DNA from: Geobacter sp.
Lineage (GTDB): Bacteria > Desulfobacterota > Desulfuromonadia > Geobacterales > Pseudopelobacteraceae
Length of the DNA stretch: 64,000 nucleotides
Reading direction: 5' to 3'
NCBI GenBank assembly: GCA_009684515.1
Contig: WKKS01000005.1
Span: 164,288 to 228,287 of the forward strand
Below the pieces are notes generated by a model. The model made no database searches. It saw only the letters and a program-made list of their open reading frames with translations, and had not been told where the DNA came from. The number at the start of each line of letters is the position of its first letter. Within the stretch, counting starts at the first letter, position 1. Position numbers and translations under genes: made by a program. Below, one piece after another: positions 15,580 to 24,825 of the stretch.

Positions 15580-15606
15580 TTTTTGGAGCGGGAAACGAGA
15601 TTCGAA
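15580..15606. repeat. attachment-site direct repeat, right (within tRNA-Gly)
   Basis: Identical over 27 bp to 4078-4104. This copy overlaps the 3' end of the intact tRNA-Gly gene, so the tRNA is restored on integration. Confidence 0.92.
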
Positions 15607-15658
15607 CTCGCGACCTCAACCTTGGGAAGGTTGCACTCTACCACTGAGTTATTCCCGC
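15584..15658 (-). tRNA. tRNA-Gly (CCC)
   Basis: A full cloverleaf can be drawn: 7-bp acceptor GCGGGAA/TTCCCGC, D arm with 'CTCAGTGGTAGAG', anticodon stem CAACC/GGTTG with loop TTCCCAA (anticodon CCC), T arm 'GCGAG-TTCGAAT-CTCGT', and encoded CCA. It is the integration site of the element. Confidence 0.95.
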
Positions 15659-15674
15659 TATTGATATATACAAA

Positions 15675-15709
15675 ACAAGTCTGAACCCTACTAGGAGTAT
15701 CAGACTTGT
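15675..15709 (-). terminator. stem-loop between tRNA-Asn and tRNA-Gly
   Basis: A perfect 10-bp inverted repeat (15675-15684 with 15700-15709) lies between the two tRNAs. On the minus strand it is followed by TTTTG. It may be a processing site in a shared precursor, or a weak terminator separating the two genes. Confidence 0.5.
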
Positions 15710-15717
15710 CTATTGAT

Positions 15718-15793
15718 TGGCTCCCCTTCGCGGACTCGAACCACGGACAAGGTGATTAACAGTCACCTGCTCTACCAACTGAGCTAAAGGGGA
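15718..15793 (-). tRNA. tRNA-Asn (GTT)
   Basis: Cloverleaf with 7-bp acceptor TCCCCTT/AAGGGGA, D arm 'AGCTCAGTTGGTAGAGC', anticodon stem GGTGA/TCACC with loop CTGTTAA (anticodon GTT), T arm 'CGTGGTTCGAGTCCGCG', and encoded CCA at 15718-15720. Confidence 0.95.
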
Positions 15794-15877
15794 ATAATGT
15801 TGTTCTTGTGCACGCCCGACCTGTGGGCTTTTTCGGGCTTTTTGTGGAACAAGCCCCGCTGTGCAGCAAGGTGGAAA

Positions 15878-15907
15878 CATATAGCACAGGCTTTTTGTAA
15901 CTGTCAA
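15878..15907 (-). promoter_or_regulatory. sigma-70-type promoter for the tRNA pair
   Basis: On the minus strand TTGACA (15907-15902), an 18-nt spacer, then TATATG (15883-15878). Transcription would start near 15870, about 80 nt before tRNA-Asn. Confidence 0.6.
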
Positions 15908-15970
15908 TACGAAAATTAACTTACTTTGCCAGAACGTTGTCAGAATACTTTCAAAGATTTTAAAAATGCC

Positions 15971-16510
15971 CTATTTGGGGGGTGGTTGCTTTTCATTTTC
16001 CTGGGAAAAAGCTTTCTCTTCCAGAAATTCGATAAAGTTAATCGTGCGGGTTACGAAGCGCAGATTGAAACGGCTTTCGTAAAGTAGAAGTACCGATGCT
16101 GCAAACAAAAACAACCCTCCTGCCAGCGCAAGCATGGTAGCTATCCACGCCTGTTCGGGGTTTCCGTAGGCCAGGTTGACGCCGATGGCAAGGCTGGATG
16201 CAACAAACAGTACGGTTGCGGTATAAAGTGCGGCCATCGCTTTTTGAATCAGGACCGCTCTCCGTTTCTGAAGTTCAATTTGCCCCTTGAGGTTCAGCAT
16301 GCGTTCTTTTGGGTAGCTGATTTTGCCCTGCAAGACCGCCTCGACTTCACCTTTCATGACCGTTACCCTGTCAAAAATACGCCCCAGGCGGGCTGATGTC
16401 GAGAAAATGAGCGTTCCACAGGCCGAAATCAGGACTGCCGGAGTGATCATGGATGTCAGGATGCGGGAACTTGACAGTGCTTCAAATAATTCTTTTTCCT
16501 GAATAGCCAT
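15971..16510 (-). CDS. DUF2721-family membrane protein
   Basis: A 179-residue protein of the DUF2721 type: 'SMITPAVLISACGTLIFSTSARLGRIFDRV' (overall pattern near residues 20-50) is the family signature. It has three predicted membrane helices (about 20-40, 90-112, 122-145) separated by a charged amphipathic loop. Role unknown. Its start lies 1 nt from the stop of aguB, so it is probably the last gene of the agmatine operon transcript. Confidence 0.8.
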   Translation of the reverse strand: MAIQEKELFEALSSSRILTSMITPAVLISACGTLIFSTSARLGRIFDRVTVMKGEVEAVLQGKISYPKERMLNLKGQIELQKRRAVLIQKAMAALYTATVLFVASSLAIGVNLAYGNPEQAWIATMLALAGGLFLFAASVLLLYESRFNLRFVTRTINFIEFLEEKAFSQENEKQPPPK

Positions 16511-16511
16511 A

Positions 16512-17396
16512 TCAATCCCTGTAGCGCCTGGTTAGGTCCGCATAATCATCAATCCGCCTGTCACGCAGGAATGGCCAGATGCGCCGTACTCGCTCGCTTC
16601 TTGACAAATCAAGCTCGGCATAAACTACGCCCTCTGTATCCCTGGAGCCTTCCACAAGGAATTCACCCTGTGGACCAACGGCGAAGCTGCTTCCCCAGAA
16701 AAGGATGCCGGTATCCTGGTGTTGTGTCGATGTTTCAAATCCAACCCGGTTAACCGCTAGTAACGGCAATCCATTTGCGATCGCGTGACCCCTTTGTACC
16801 GTAATCCAGGCATCACGCTGGCGTTCCTGCTCTTCGCTGCTGTCGTTTGGATCCCAACCGATGGCGGTCGGGTAGATCAGCAGATCGGCTCCAGCCATTG
16901 CCATCAGGCGTGCCGCTTCAGGATACCATTGATCCCAGCAGACCAGGACGCCCAGTTTTCCAACAGTGGTCTCTATCGGTTTAAAGCCAAGATCACCCGG
17001 TGTGAAATAAAACTTTTCATAGAATCCGGGATCGTCCGGGATGTGCATCTTGCGGTAAGTTCCGGCGATAGTTCCATCTTTTTCCAGAATTACAGCAGTA
17101 TTGTGGTACAGGCCGGGAGCGCGTCTTTCAAACAACGACGCTACGATAACCACTCCGAGTTCGCGGGCCAACGCACCAAGTGCCTCTGAGGATGGTCCCG
17201 GAATCGGTTCGGCCAGATCGAACAGGTCCGGATCTTCCACCTGACAGAAGTAAGGACCGGTATGCAGCTCCTGCAGTACGATCAACTTTGCTCCGGTAAC
17301 GGCAGCTTCACGGATCATCTCGCAGCTCTTTCTCAGGTTAGTGTCGCGATCATTTGTGCAACTCTGTTGGATCATGGCTGTCTTGAGGATTGTCAT
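16512..17396 (-). CDS. aguB: N-carbamoylputrescine amidase
   Basis: A 294-residue carbon-nitrogen hydrolase. The Glu-Lys-Cys triad is visible as E43 in 'VLQELHTG', K in 'YRKMHIPD' and C in 'VLVCWDQWYPEA'. It converts N-carbamoylputrescine to putrescine, CO2 and ammonia. The start chosen is ATG 17396, 4 nt inside the aguA stop (ATGA) with AGGGGG 7 nt before it. A longer frame to 17432 would overlap aguA more deeply and lacks a site. The pairing with agmatine deiminase makes the substrate assignment firm. Confidence 0.9.
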   Translation of the reverse strand: MTILKTAMIQQSCTNDRDTNLRKSCEMIREAAVTGAKLIVLQELHTGPYFCQVEDPDLFDLAEPIPGPSSEALGALARELGVVIVASLFERRAPGLYHNTAVILEKDGTIAGTYRKMHIPDDPGFYEKFYFTPGDLGFKPIETTVGKLGVLVCWDQWYPEAARLMAMAGADLLIYPTAIGWDPNDSSEEQERQRDAWITVQRGHAIANGLPLLAVNRVGFETSTQHQDTGILFWGSSFAVGPQGEFLVEGSRDTEGVVYAELDLSRSERVRRIWPFLRDRRIDDYADLTRRYRD

Positions 17397-18418
17397 GCCA
17401 ATACCCCCTGGGGTAGCTGCATTGTCACACAATGCAAGGAGCCGTGCTGCTCAAGCAGTGGCAGGCAGTCGATGCCGATGGTTTCTCTTCCTGGAAAGGC
17501 CTGTCCGATCAGCTCAAGAGCTCGTTGGTCGTTTTCCGGGTCGCGGTAGGTAGGAACCAGCACGGCGCCATTGATAACCAGAAAGTTGGCATAGGTGGCC
17601 GGAAGCCGATGGGCATCTTTGTCGAAACGGGCTTTCGGCCAGGGGAGGGGAAGCAGTTTGTAGGGCGAACCGTCCGGCGCTGTGAAACTCTTCAGCTCTT
17701 CCTCCATCAGATTGAGGGTTTCAAAATGCTCATCGCAACCGTTGTTGCACGCCTGATAAACGATTGTATTGTCAGGACAGATTCGTGCCAGAGTGTCAAC
17801 ATGTGAATCAGTGTCATCACCGGCCAGCCATCCGTTATTAAGCCATAGTATGCGGCGGGCTCCAACTAATGATGCCAGTGCCTGCTCGATGTCACTTTTG
17901 CTCAGCTGGGGGTTGCGGTTTGGAGACAGCAGGCACTCGGCGGTAGTCAGGAGTGTCCCCAGTCCGTCACTTTCAATGCTCCCCCCCTCAAATACCAGAC
18001 CGATTGTGTTCAGGTTTGGCTTTAGAATTCCCTGTTCCTTTAAACGCTTCGAAATCAGGTTGTCGTGGTTTGCGGGAAACTTGAGCCCCCAGCCGTTGAA
18101 GCCAAAGTCCAGCAAGACCGGTTTTTCATTGAATATGACCGTGATCGGTCCGAAATCCCGTGCCCAGGTGTCATTGTTTGGTATTTCGCAGATGGTCACA
18201 TTCTTAAGGTCTATCCCGGCAGCTACCAGATATTCAGCTGCAGAGCGAGGGTTTGGGGCGGTCAGCAGTACGCGTTCGAAGCGTGAGATATTTCGAATGA
18301 TTTCGGCAAAGACCGGACGGACTTCATTCAGCATCTCTGCCCAGTCGGTTCCTTCGTGGGGCCAGGCCAGCAGCACGCCATCCTGTATCTCCCATTCGGC
18401 TGGTAATCTTGGATTCAC
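17393..18418 (-). CDS. aguA: agmatine deiminase
   Basis: A 341-residue guanidino-group enzyme of the agmatine deiminase (PAD_porph) family, making N-carbamoylputrescine from agmatine. Signature stretches are 'AWPHEGTDW', 'NDTWARDFGP', 'VFEGGSIESDG', 'GDDTDSHVDT' and the catalytic Cys330 in 'GSLHCVTMQ'. The start chosen is GTG 18418, with AAGGAG 10 nt upstream, because homologues begin near '(M)NPRLPAEW'. An in-frame ATG at 18511 would add 31 residues without family support. With aguB it forms the plant-like, urea-free route from agmatine to putrescine. Confidence 0.88.
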   Translation of the reverse strand: MNPRLPAEWEIQDGVLLAWPHEGTDWAEMLNEVRPVFAEIIRNISRFERVLLTAPNPRSAAEYLVAAGIDLKNVTICEIPNNDTWARDFGPITVIFNEKPVLLDFGFNGWGLKFPANHDNLISKRLKEQGILKPNLNTIGLVFEGGSIESDGLGTLLTTAECLLSPNRNPQLSKSDIEQALASLVGARRILWLNNGWLAGDDTDSHVDTLARICPDNTIVYQACNNGCDEHFETLNLMEEELKSFTAPDGSPYKLLPLPWPKARFDKDAHRLPATYANFLVINGAVLVPTYRDPENDQRALELIGQAFPGRETIGIDCLPLLEQHGSLHCVTMQLPQGVLA

Positions 18419-18628
18419 AGTTAAGTACTCCTTGGTGTTAAAGTGGGCGGGATTATAAGTTATAGGTGCATCCTGCGCAAGCATCCTGTAATCCACCGGA
18501 AATAAATTCAAGTTTTGCCTTGATTTATCCCCTCGATTGCATTAGTAAAATGTATTCATAAATTGTATACAGTATGTCGATCCATGCCCCATAACTACAC
18601 CAATCCCCGCACAGAAAGGAGAGCATCA

Positions 18629-20254
18629 ATGTCCACCAAGCCGTTCGTTTATCAGGAGCCGTTCCCGCTTGCCAAGGATGAGACCAAGTATCGCAAGATC
18701 GAGGGCTCTGAGAAGTTCGTGACCGTTGAGAAGTTTGCCGACAAGGATGTTGTCAGGGTGTGTCCGGAAGCACTTTCAATCCTGGCCAACGAAGCCATGA
18801 AAGACGTCTCTTTCCTGCTGCGCCCTGCCCACAATGAGCAGGTTGCCAAGATACTGAGTGATCCAGAGGCTTCAATGAATGATAAGGGTGTGGCACTGGC
18901 TTTTCTGCGAAATGCCGAAATTGCCGCCAACCTGGATCTTCCGGTCTGCCAGGATACCGGCACCGCTACTGTTGTGGCTAAAAAAGGGCAGCAAATATGG
19001 ACCGGCGTCAGGGACGAAGAGTGGCTCTCAAAAGGTGTTTATAAAACTTATACCGAAGAGAATCTGCGTTATTCCCAGACCGTCGCTCTGGATATGTACG
19101 AGGAGATCAATACCGGCACCAATCTGCCGGCCCAGATTGACATAATGGCCACCGACGGCGATTACTACAAATTTGTCTTCATGGCCAAAGGTGGCGGATC
19201 CGCTAACAAGACCATGCTTTATCAGGAAACCAAGGCTCTTTTGACACCGGACAAGCTGTACAAGTTCCTGGTGGAAAAAATGAAATATCTCGGCACCGCC
19301 GCCTGTCCCCCATACCACATCGCTTTCGTTGTCGGCGGCACTTCGGCCGATGCCTGCATGAAGACCGTCAAGCTGGCCACAGCCAAGGAGCTGGACGGTC
19401 TGCCGACTGTCGGCAATGAGCATGGACAGGCTTTCCGTGACGTGGAGCTGGAGGATAAGCTGCTGGAAGCGGCCCAGAAACTCGGCATCGGCGCCCAGTT
19501 CGGCGGCAAGTACTTTGCCCACGATGTGCGCGTCATTCGTCTGCCGCGTCACGGCGCATCCTGTCCGGTCGGTATGGCGGTTTCCTGCTCGGCTGACCGC
19601 AACATCAAGGCCAAGATCACCAAGGATGGTCTGTTCGTTGAAGAAATGGACCGCAATCCGGGTCGCCTGATTCCGGAACAGTACCGCGGAAAGCATGAGC
19701 ATGGCGTCAAGATCGATCTTAACAAACCTATGAAGGAAATTCTGGCCGAACTGACCAAACATCCGGTTTCCACTCCGCTGCTGCTCTCCGGTACGATAGT
19801 GGTCGGTCGCGACATTGCTCACGCCAAGTTCAAGGAGATCATGGACAGCGGCAAACCGCTGCCCGAGTATCTGCTCAATCATCCGATCTACTACGCCGGT
19901 CCGGCCAAGACTCCGCCGGGTAAGGCTTCCGGTTCCTTCGGGCCGACCACTGCCGGACGAATGGATAGCTACGTTGACGAGCTGCAGTCCAAGGGTGGTT
20001 CACTGATTATGATCGCCAAGGGCAATCGCAGCCAGCAGGTTACCGACGCCTGCAAGAAGTACGGCGGGTTCTACCTCGGTTCCATCGGCGGCCCGGCGGC
20101 TGTCCTGGCGGAGGAGAACATCAAGAAGGTCGAGTGTATCGACTTCCCTGAACTGGGGATGGAGGCGGTCTGGAAAATAGAAGTCGAAAACTTCCCGGCC
20201 TTCATTCTGGTTGATGACAAGGGCACCGACTTCTTCAAACAGCTTGGCCTGTAG
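18629..20254 (+). CDS. fumarate hydratase, class I (iron-sulfur)
   Basis: A 541-residue homodimeric [4Fe-4S] fumarase, interconverting fumarate and malate in the TCA cycle; length matches FumA/FumB (about 548). Candidate cluster cysteines are C107 ('PVCQDTGTA'), C226 ('[10 protein letters not shown]') and the pair C312/C320 ('[16 protein letters not shown]'). The C-terminal beta domain carries '[12 protein letters not shown]' and '[12 protein letters not shown]'. ATG 18629 has AAAGGAG upstream; a longer frame to 18563 has no ribosome site. A strong terminator follows, so the gene is monocistronic. Confidence 0.95.
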   Translation: MSTKPFVYQEPFPLAKDETKYRKIEGSEKFVTVEKFADKDVVRVCPEALSILANEAMKDVSFLLRPAHNEQVAKILSDPEASMNDKGVALAFLRNAEIAANLDLPVCQDTGTATVVAKKGQQIWTGVRDEEWLSKGVYKTYTEENLRYSQTVALDMYEEINTGTNLPAQIDIMATDGDYYKFVFMAKGGGSANKTMLYQETKALLTPDKLYKFLVEKMKYLGTAACPPYHIAFVVGGTSADACMKTVKLATAKELDGLPTVGNEHGQAFRDVELEDKLLEAAQKLGIGAQFGGKYFAHDVRVIRLPRHGASCPVGMAVSCSADRNIKAKITKDGLFVEEMDRNPGRLIPEQYRGKHEHGVKIDLNKPMKEILAELTKHPVSTPLLLSGTIVVGRDIAHAKFKEIMDSGKPLPEYLLNHPIYYAGPAKTPPGKASGSFGPTTAGRMDSYVDELQSKGGSLIMIAKGNRSQQVTDACKKYGGFYLGSIGGPAAVLAEENIKKVECIDFPELGMEAVWKIEVENFPAFILVDDKGTDFFKQLGL

Positions 20255-20279
20255 TTTCGACTTGGTTTGCAATTAAATT

Positions 20280-20312
20280 GCCCCCGGTTGCTTATGTGAC
20301 CGGGGGCTTTCT
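20280..20312 (+). terminator. rho-independent terminator after fumarase
   Basis: A 9-bp stem GCCCCCGGT/ACCGGGGGC (20280-20288 with 20299-20307), 10-nt loop, followed by TTTCTATT. Confidence 0.85.
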
Positions 20313-20380
20313 ATTAAGAATCTTGCCAGCATGGCGGAATCTGATATACATTGCGGCATCACATGTGAACGGGGATAAAA

Positions 20381-21603
<1,223 letters not shown>

Positions 21604-21604
<1 letters not shown>

Positions 21605-21933
21605 TGACGGAATGCGGTGATGACGAAAAGTGGGACGACTACTGCAATCGCTGTGGCTTGTGCTGCTTTGAAAAAATCGAGGATGAGCGGGGTAATATTT
21701 TCTACACCCAAACCCCTTGCCGCTACCTTGACGTTGTCAACCGCGAGTGTAAAATTTTTGAGCGTCGTTTCGAGATTAACTCCAGCTGCATAAAACTGAC
21801 GCCAGAACTGGTTCGCACGCTGCGCTGGCTTCCGCCCGGCTGTGGTTACCGTAAAAAGGTCACAGGAGGCGGAAACGGTTTGGATTCAATTCCTGAAAAG
21901 CGTAGTTCTAAGAAGGGGCGCGGATCAGCATGA
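21604..21933 (+). CDS. YkgJ/UPF0260-like cysteine-cluster protein
   Basis: A 109-residue protein with the metal-cluster pattern C-x-x-C-G-x-C-C ('YCNRCGLCCFE'), then 'TPCRYLDVVNRECKIFERR' and later C-I and 'PGCGYRK'. These eight conserved cysteines are typical of the YkgJ family (putative Fe/Zn chelating domain) and the related UPF0260/YcgN proteins. Its biochemical role is unknown. Start may be GTG 21601 or ATG 21604; the ATG overlaps the S1-protein stop by one base. The pair is probably co-transcribed. Confidence 0.75.
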
Positions 21934-21965
21934 CTGGTCCGTGCCCTCAATCAGTAGCACAGAGT

Positions 21966-22838
21966 CTATCGCAGTAATCCTTCCACTAACTCCAGAACAA
22001 CTTCGGCCCGATTAAGAGTGTAGATATGAACTCCCGGTGCTCCGGCCTCCAAAAGCTGCTGTGCCTGCGCACGGGCATGTGCTACGCCGACTTCCTGCAC
22101 CGCCGCCGCTCCGCCCCGCCGGTCAGCTTCTTCCAGCTTTGCCATAAAATCAGCCGGAATAGTCGCTCCACACATGGTGATAATGCGTTTTATGACTTTG
22201 AGGCTGACTACCGGTAGAATACCGGGAATAATCGGCTTGATGATGCCCGCTGCGCGTGAGCGCTGGACAAAGTCATGATACAGTTCGTTGTTAAAAAACA
22301 GCTGGGTTATCGCAAAATCGGCGCCATTATCCAGCTTTAGTTTCAGATAGGAAAGATCTGACTCCGGGCTTAGAGCTTCGGGATGAGTCTCTGGATAACC
22401 GGCTACCCCTATTCCGAAAGCAGGATGGGCTGAACTTATCAGGCTGACCAGGTCGGAGGCGTGCTGCAGGAGCGGGGAAGAAACCGGATTGGTATCTGTG
22501 TCCTGGGGAAGGTCCCCGCGCAGCGCAAGAACATTCTCGACTCCGGCGGCAGTCAGCGCATCCAGGAAGCTGGCAACATCATCGGTAGAAGAGCCGATAC
22601 AGGTCAAGTGAGCCATGGTTTCAAGTGTGTACTCTTTCTGCAATTTGGTGACTATTTCCAGGGAATCAACATGCGTGCTTCCCCCGGCTCCGTAGGTGAC
22701 CGAAGCAAAGAGCGGGTTCAATTCGGCCAGACGCTCAACTGTATTAAAAAAAAACGGCCATTCATCGTGTTTTTTTGGCGGAAAAAACTCAAGAGAGATG
22801 AATTGACTGCCCTGTCTGATTTTATCGATGATTTTCAT
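21966..22838 (-). CDS. metF: 5,10-methylenetetrahydrofolate reductase
   Basis: A 290-residue TIM-barrel flavoprotein. Motifs: 'FISLEFFPPK' (catalytic Glu in the first strand), 'ASVTYGAGGST', 'AHLTCIGSS', 'LALRGDLP' and 'DFAITQLFFN'. It reduces methylene-THF to methyl-THF for methionine synthesis. ATG 22838 has CAGGGAG 6 nt before it; an open extension to 22919 has no site. No SAM riboswitch is visible in the upstream 100 nt. It is convergent with the YkgJ-like gene. Confidence 0.93.
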   Translation of the reverse strand: MKIIDKIRQGSQFISLEFFPPKKHDEWPFFFNTVERLAELNPLFASVTYGAGGSTHVDSLEIVTKLQKEYTLETMAHLTCIGSSTDDVASFLDALTAAGVENVLALRGDLPQDTDTNPVSSPLLQHASDLVSLISSAHPAFGIGVAGYPETHPEALSPESDLSYLKLKLDNGADFAITQLFFNNELYHDFVQRSRAAGIIKPIIPGILPVVSLKVIKRIITMCGATIPADFMAKLEEADRRGGAAAVQEVGVAHARAQAQQLLEAGAPGVHIYTLNRAEVVLELVEGLLR

Positions 22839-22946
22839 GTTTCTCCCTGAAACAAATAAACCGGTATTATTAAGAGGATGAAGTAGCAATACATATCTGA
22901 AAACTGCAACAAAAGGCAAGATAAGGATCGCCGTTCTATTTTTGCT

Positions 22947-22976
22947 TTGACACTGTCCGACCTGATGACGTATACA
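22947..22976 (+). promoter_or_regulatory. sigma-70-type promoter for the DUF815 ATPase gene
   Basis: TTGACA (22947-22952), 18-nt spacer, TATACA (22971-22976). The predicted start near 22983 leaves a leader of about 110 nt before the ATG at 23093. Confidence 0.65.
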
Positions 22977-23092
22977 AAGGTCCGGCTATTTAGTGCCTTT
23001 TCCCAGCTAGTTAGGCAGTTATTTGAAGTTGTGACGTGTTGGGGGGAATGCAACAATTGCTAATCCACTTTTTCAAAGAGAGAACCTGATCC

Positions 23093-23986
23093 ATGCTTAA
23101 CCTGAAACCAGAAATAGTCGCACAACTTGAACGTGTCCTTAGCTCTGTAGAAATGCTGCTTCCCAAAGCGATCGCGCCGATCGACTGGGCTACCTGTCCT
23201 GCAGCTAACTGGCGCCGCCACTCATTCTCCGGTTATCTTGAGCCGGTCAAGGTCACCGATACGACCACATTGGATGAGTTGCTGGGAGTCGACGAACAGA
23301 AAGATATCATGGTCAGCAATACACGGCAGTTCCTCGCCGGACTTCCAGCCAATAACGCGCTGCTGTGGGGATCGCGCGGATCCGGCAAATCATCGCTTGT
23401 AAAAGCGCTTCTGAATAAATTCGCTCCGGAAGGATTGCGTTTTATCCAGGTTGAAAAAGAAGATTTGATCTATCTGTCAGAAATTTTTACTGCTGTGGAA
23501 AATAAGCCATATCGCTTCATTCTCCTCTGTGACGACCTGACTTTCGAGGTTGGTGAGCTCAGCTATAAGATGCTGAAAAGCGCCCTGGATGGTTCTGTTT
23601 ATTCGGCTCCCGAAAACGTCCTGATCTATGTAACTTCCAATCGTCGTCACCTGCTGCCGGAGTACGAATCAGACCATATTGGTGGAAAGTTTGTGCGCGG
23701 CGAGTTGCAGCAAAGTGAGGCGCTGGAGGAGAAAGTGTCGCTTTCCGACCGTTTCGGTATCTGGGTTGCTTTTTATGCCTTTTCCCAGGATCGCTATATC
23801 GATGCAGTGCGTCTTTCTGTCGAGCGTGAAGCACGCCAGCGCAAAATACAGATTCCCTGGACCAGTGACATTGAGCGTGAAGCGATTCAGTGGTCGCACG
23901 ACAAGAGCAAGCGCTGCGGACGAACCGCTTACCAGTTCGCAAAAAACTGGGTTGGTAAATATTTGCTGACATCCAAGGGAGTATGA
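23093..23986 (+). CDS. DUF815-family AAA ATPase
   Basis: A 297-residue P-loop ATPase of the DUF815 family. The Walker A is 'LLWGSRGSGKSSLVKALL' (about residues 90-107), Walker B 'FILLCDDLTFE', sensor I 'VLIYVTSNRRHLL', and an arginine-rich 'KVSLSDRFGIWVAF' segment resembles sensor II/arginine-finger regions. Family members have no settled role. AGAGAGAA precedes the ATG. It is followed after 44 nt by a DUF4197 gene, with its own ribosome site, so the pair could share a transcript. Confidence 0.82.
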   Translation: MLNLKPEIVAQLERVLSSVEMLLPKAIAPIDWATCPAANWRRHSFSGYLEPVKVTDTTTLDELLGVDEQKDIMVSNTRQFLAGLPANNALLWGSRGSGKSSLVKALLNKFAPEGLRFIQVEKEDLIYLSEIFTAVENKPYRFILLCDDLTFEVGELSYKMLKSALDGSVYSAPENVLIYVTSNRRHLLPEYESDHIGGKFVRGELQQSEALEEKVSLSDRFGIWVAFYAFSQDRYIDAVRLSVEREARQRKIQIPWTSDIEREAIQWSHDKSKRCGRTAYQFAKNWVGKYLLTSKGV

Positions 23987-24030
23987 TAGTACTCTAACAT
24001 AGTTGCTTATCAACCTTTTGGGGAGGCATT

Positions 24031-24756
24031 ATGAAAAGAGTGTTTCTGTCTGGTCTGTTTGTGCTGCTGATCGCTTCTGTTAGCCATGCCGGTTTCTTTG
24101 ATGACCTGACCAAGGGTGTCGGGATTCCAACTATGCAGAGCGGGGCCGGCTCGCTTGACGAGGGGACTATCGTCAAAGGTTTAAAGGAAGCATTGGCGAC
24201 CGGTACCGATCGGGCTGTCAAATCTGTATCCAAAACTGATGGTTACAACGGAAATCAGGCCATCCGGATTCTGATGCCGGAAAAAATCAGAAATGTTGCC
24301 GATGTTCTTTCCAAGTTTGGTTTTAACAAGGAGGTTGACGAATTTGTGCTAAGCATGAATCGTGCAGCCGAAAAGGCGGCTCCCAAGGCGGTCGATTATT
24401 TTACATCTGCCCTGAAAGATATGTCTTTTGAGGATGCCGGGAAAATACTGAAGGGTAGTGATACTGCGGCTACTGAATATTTTCGTGGTAAAACCGGTGA
24501 AAAGATCTTTGCTGCCTTCAAGCCGATTGTAGCCTCCAGCATGAACGAAGTCGGGACATCCCGTTCCTACAAAGAATTGATTCAAAAGTATGATAACATC
24601 CCGTTTGTTCCCACCGCTGATCTCGACCTTGATAACTATGTCACTTCCAAGTCCGTCGATGGTCTTTTTCACATGCTTGGTGAAGAAGAAAAAAAAATCA
24701 GAACAAATCCTGCCGCCAGAGCGACCGATCTGCTAAAAAAAGTTTTCGGCCAGTAG
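24031..24756 (+). CDS. DUF4197-family periplasmic protein
   Basis: A 241-residue exported protein. Residues 1-20 are a signal peptide ('LLIASVSHAGFFD'). The rest is helical and matches the DUF4197 pattern: 'GLKEALATGTDRAVKSV', 'IRILMPEKIRNVADVLSKFG', 'AAEKAAPKAVDYFTSALKDM', 'EYFRGKTGEKI' and the C-terminal 'DYVTSKSVDGLFHMLGEEE'. Function is unknown in the family. AAGTTG-like spacing and 'GGGGAGG' (AGGCATT region) support the ATG at 24031. Confidence 0.82.
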   Translation: MKRVFLSGLFVLLIASVSHAGFFDDLTKGVGIPTMQSGAGSLDEGTIVKGLKEALATGTDRAVKSVSKTDGYNGNQAIRILMPEKIRNVADVLSKFGFNKEVDEFVLSMNRAAEKAAPKAVDYFTSALKDMSFEDAGKILKGSDTAATEYFRGKTGEKIFAAFKPIVASSMNEVGTSRSYKELIQKYDNIPFVPTADLDLDNYVTSKSVDGLFHMLGEEEKKIRTNPAARATDLLKKVFGQ

Positions 24757-24825
24757 ATGACCCGGAGGGTTCGCTCTCTTACAAGGTAGTTTTAAAAACA
24801 AACCACCCAGAAACCAGGTGACGCT

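Larger units (their letters stand above)
4078..15606. mobile_element. integrative element in tRNA-Gly with nucleotide-metabolism cargo
   Basis: An 11.5-kb insertion bounded by a 27-bp perfect direct repeat of the tRNA-Gly 3' end (4078-4104 and 15580-15606). A tyrosine integrase ends 12 nt from the right copy, next to the intact tRNA. The plus-strand half (9966-15567) holds Rep-like, ATPase, HTH and integrase genes; the minus-strand half (4280-9366) is an AT-rich six-gene operon. No capsid, tail, lysis or conjugation genes are present. It therefore resembles a small integrative mobilisable or plasmid-like element, or a satellite, carrying cargo. The cargo is around 37% GC in a line I counted, against roughly 45-50% for the backbone, so the two halves likely have different origins. 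Confidence 0.9.

Noticed and set aside
4078..15606. Calling the element a prophage.
   Set aside because: No terminase, capsid, tail, lysis or head-processing gene is present; only replication and integration genes and cargo.
15675..15709. Definite terminator between the tRNAs.
   Set aside because: Stem is good but the T-run is short; it could be a processing element, so it is listed with modest confidence only.
19028..19882. Long open frame antisense to fumarase (minus strand, about 284 codons).
   Set aside because: It is an antisense shadow of a GC-rich conserved gene, with no ribosome site and no family pattern.
22838..22946. SAM or SAH riboswitch upstream of metF.
   Set aside because: No characteristic helices or conserved blocks can be drawn, and the space is short.
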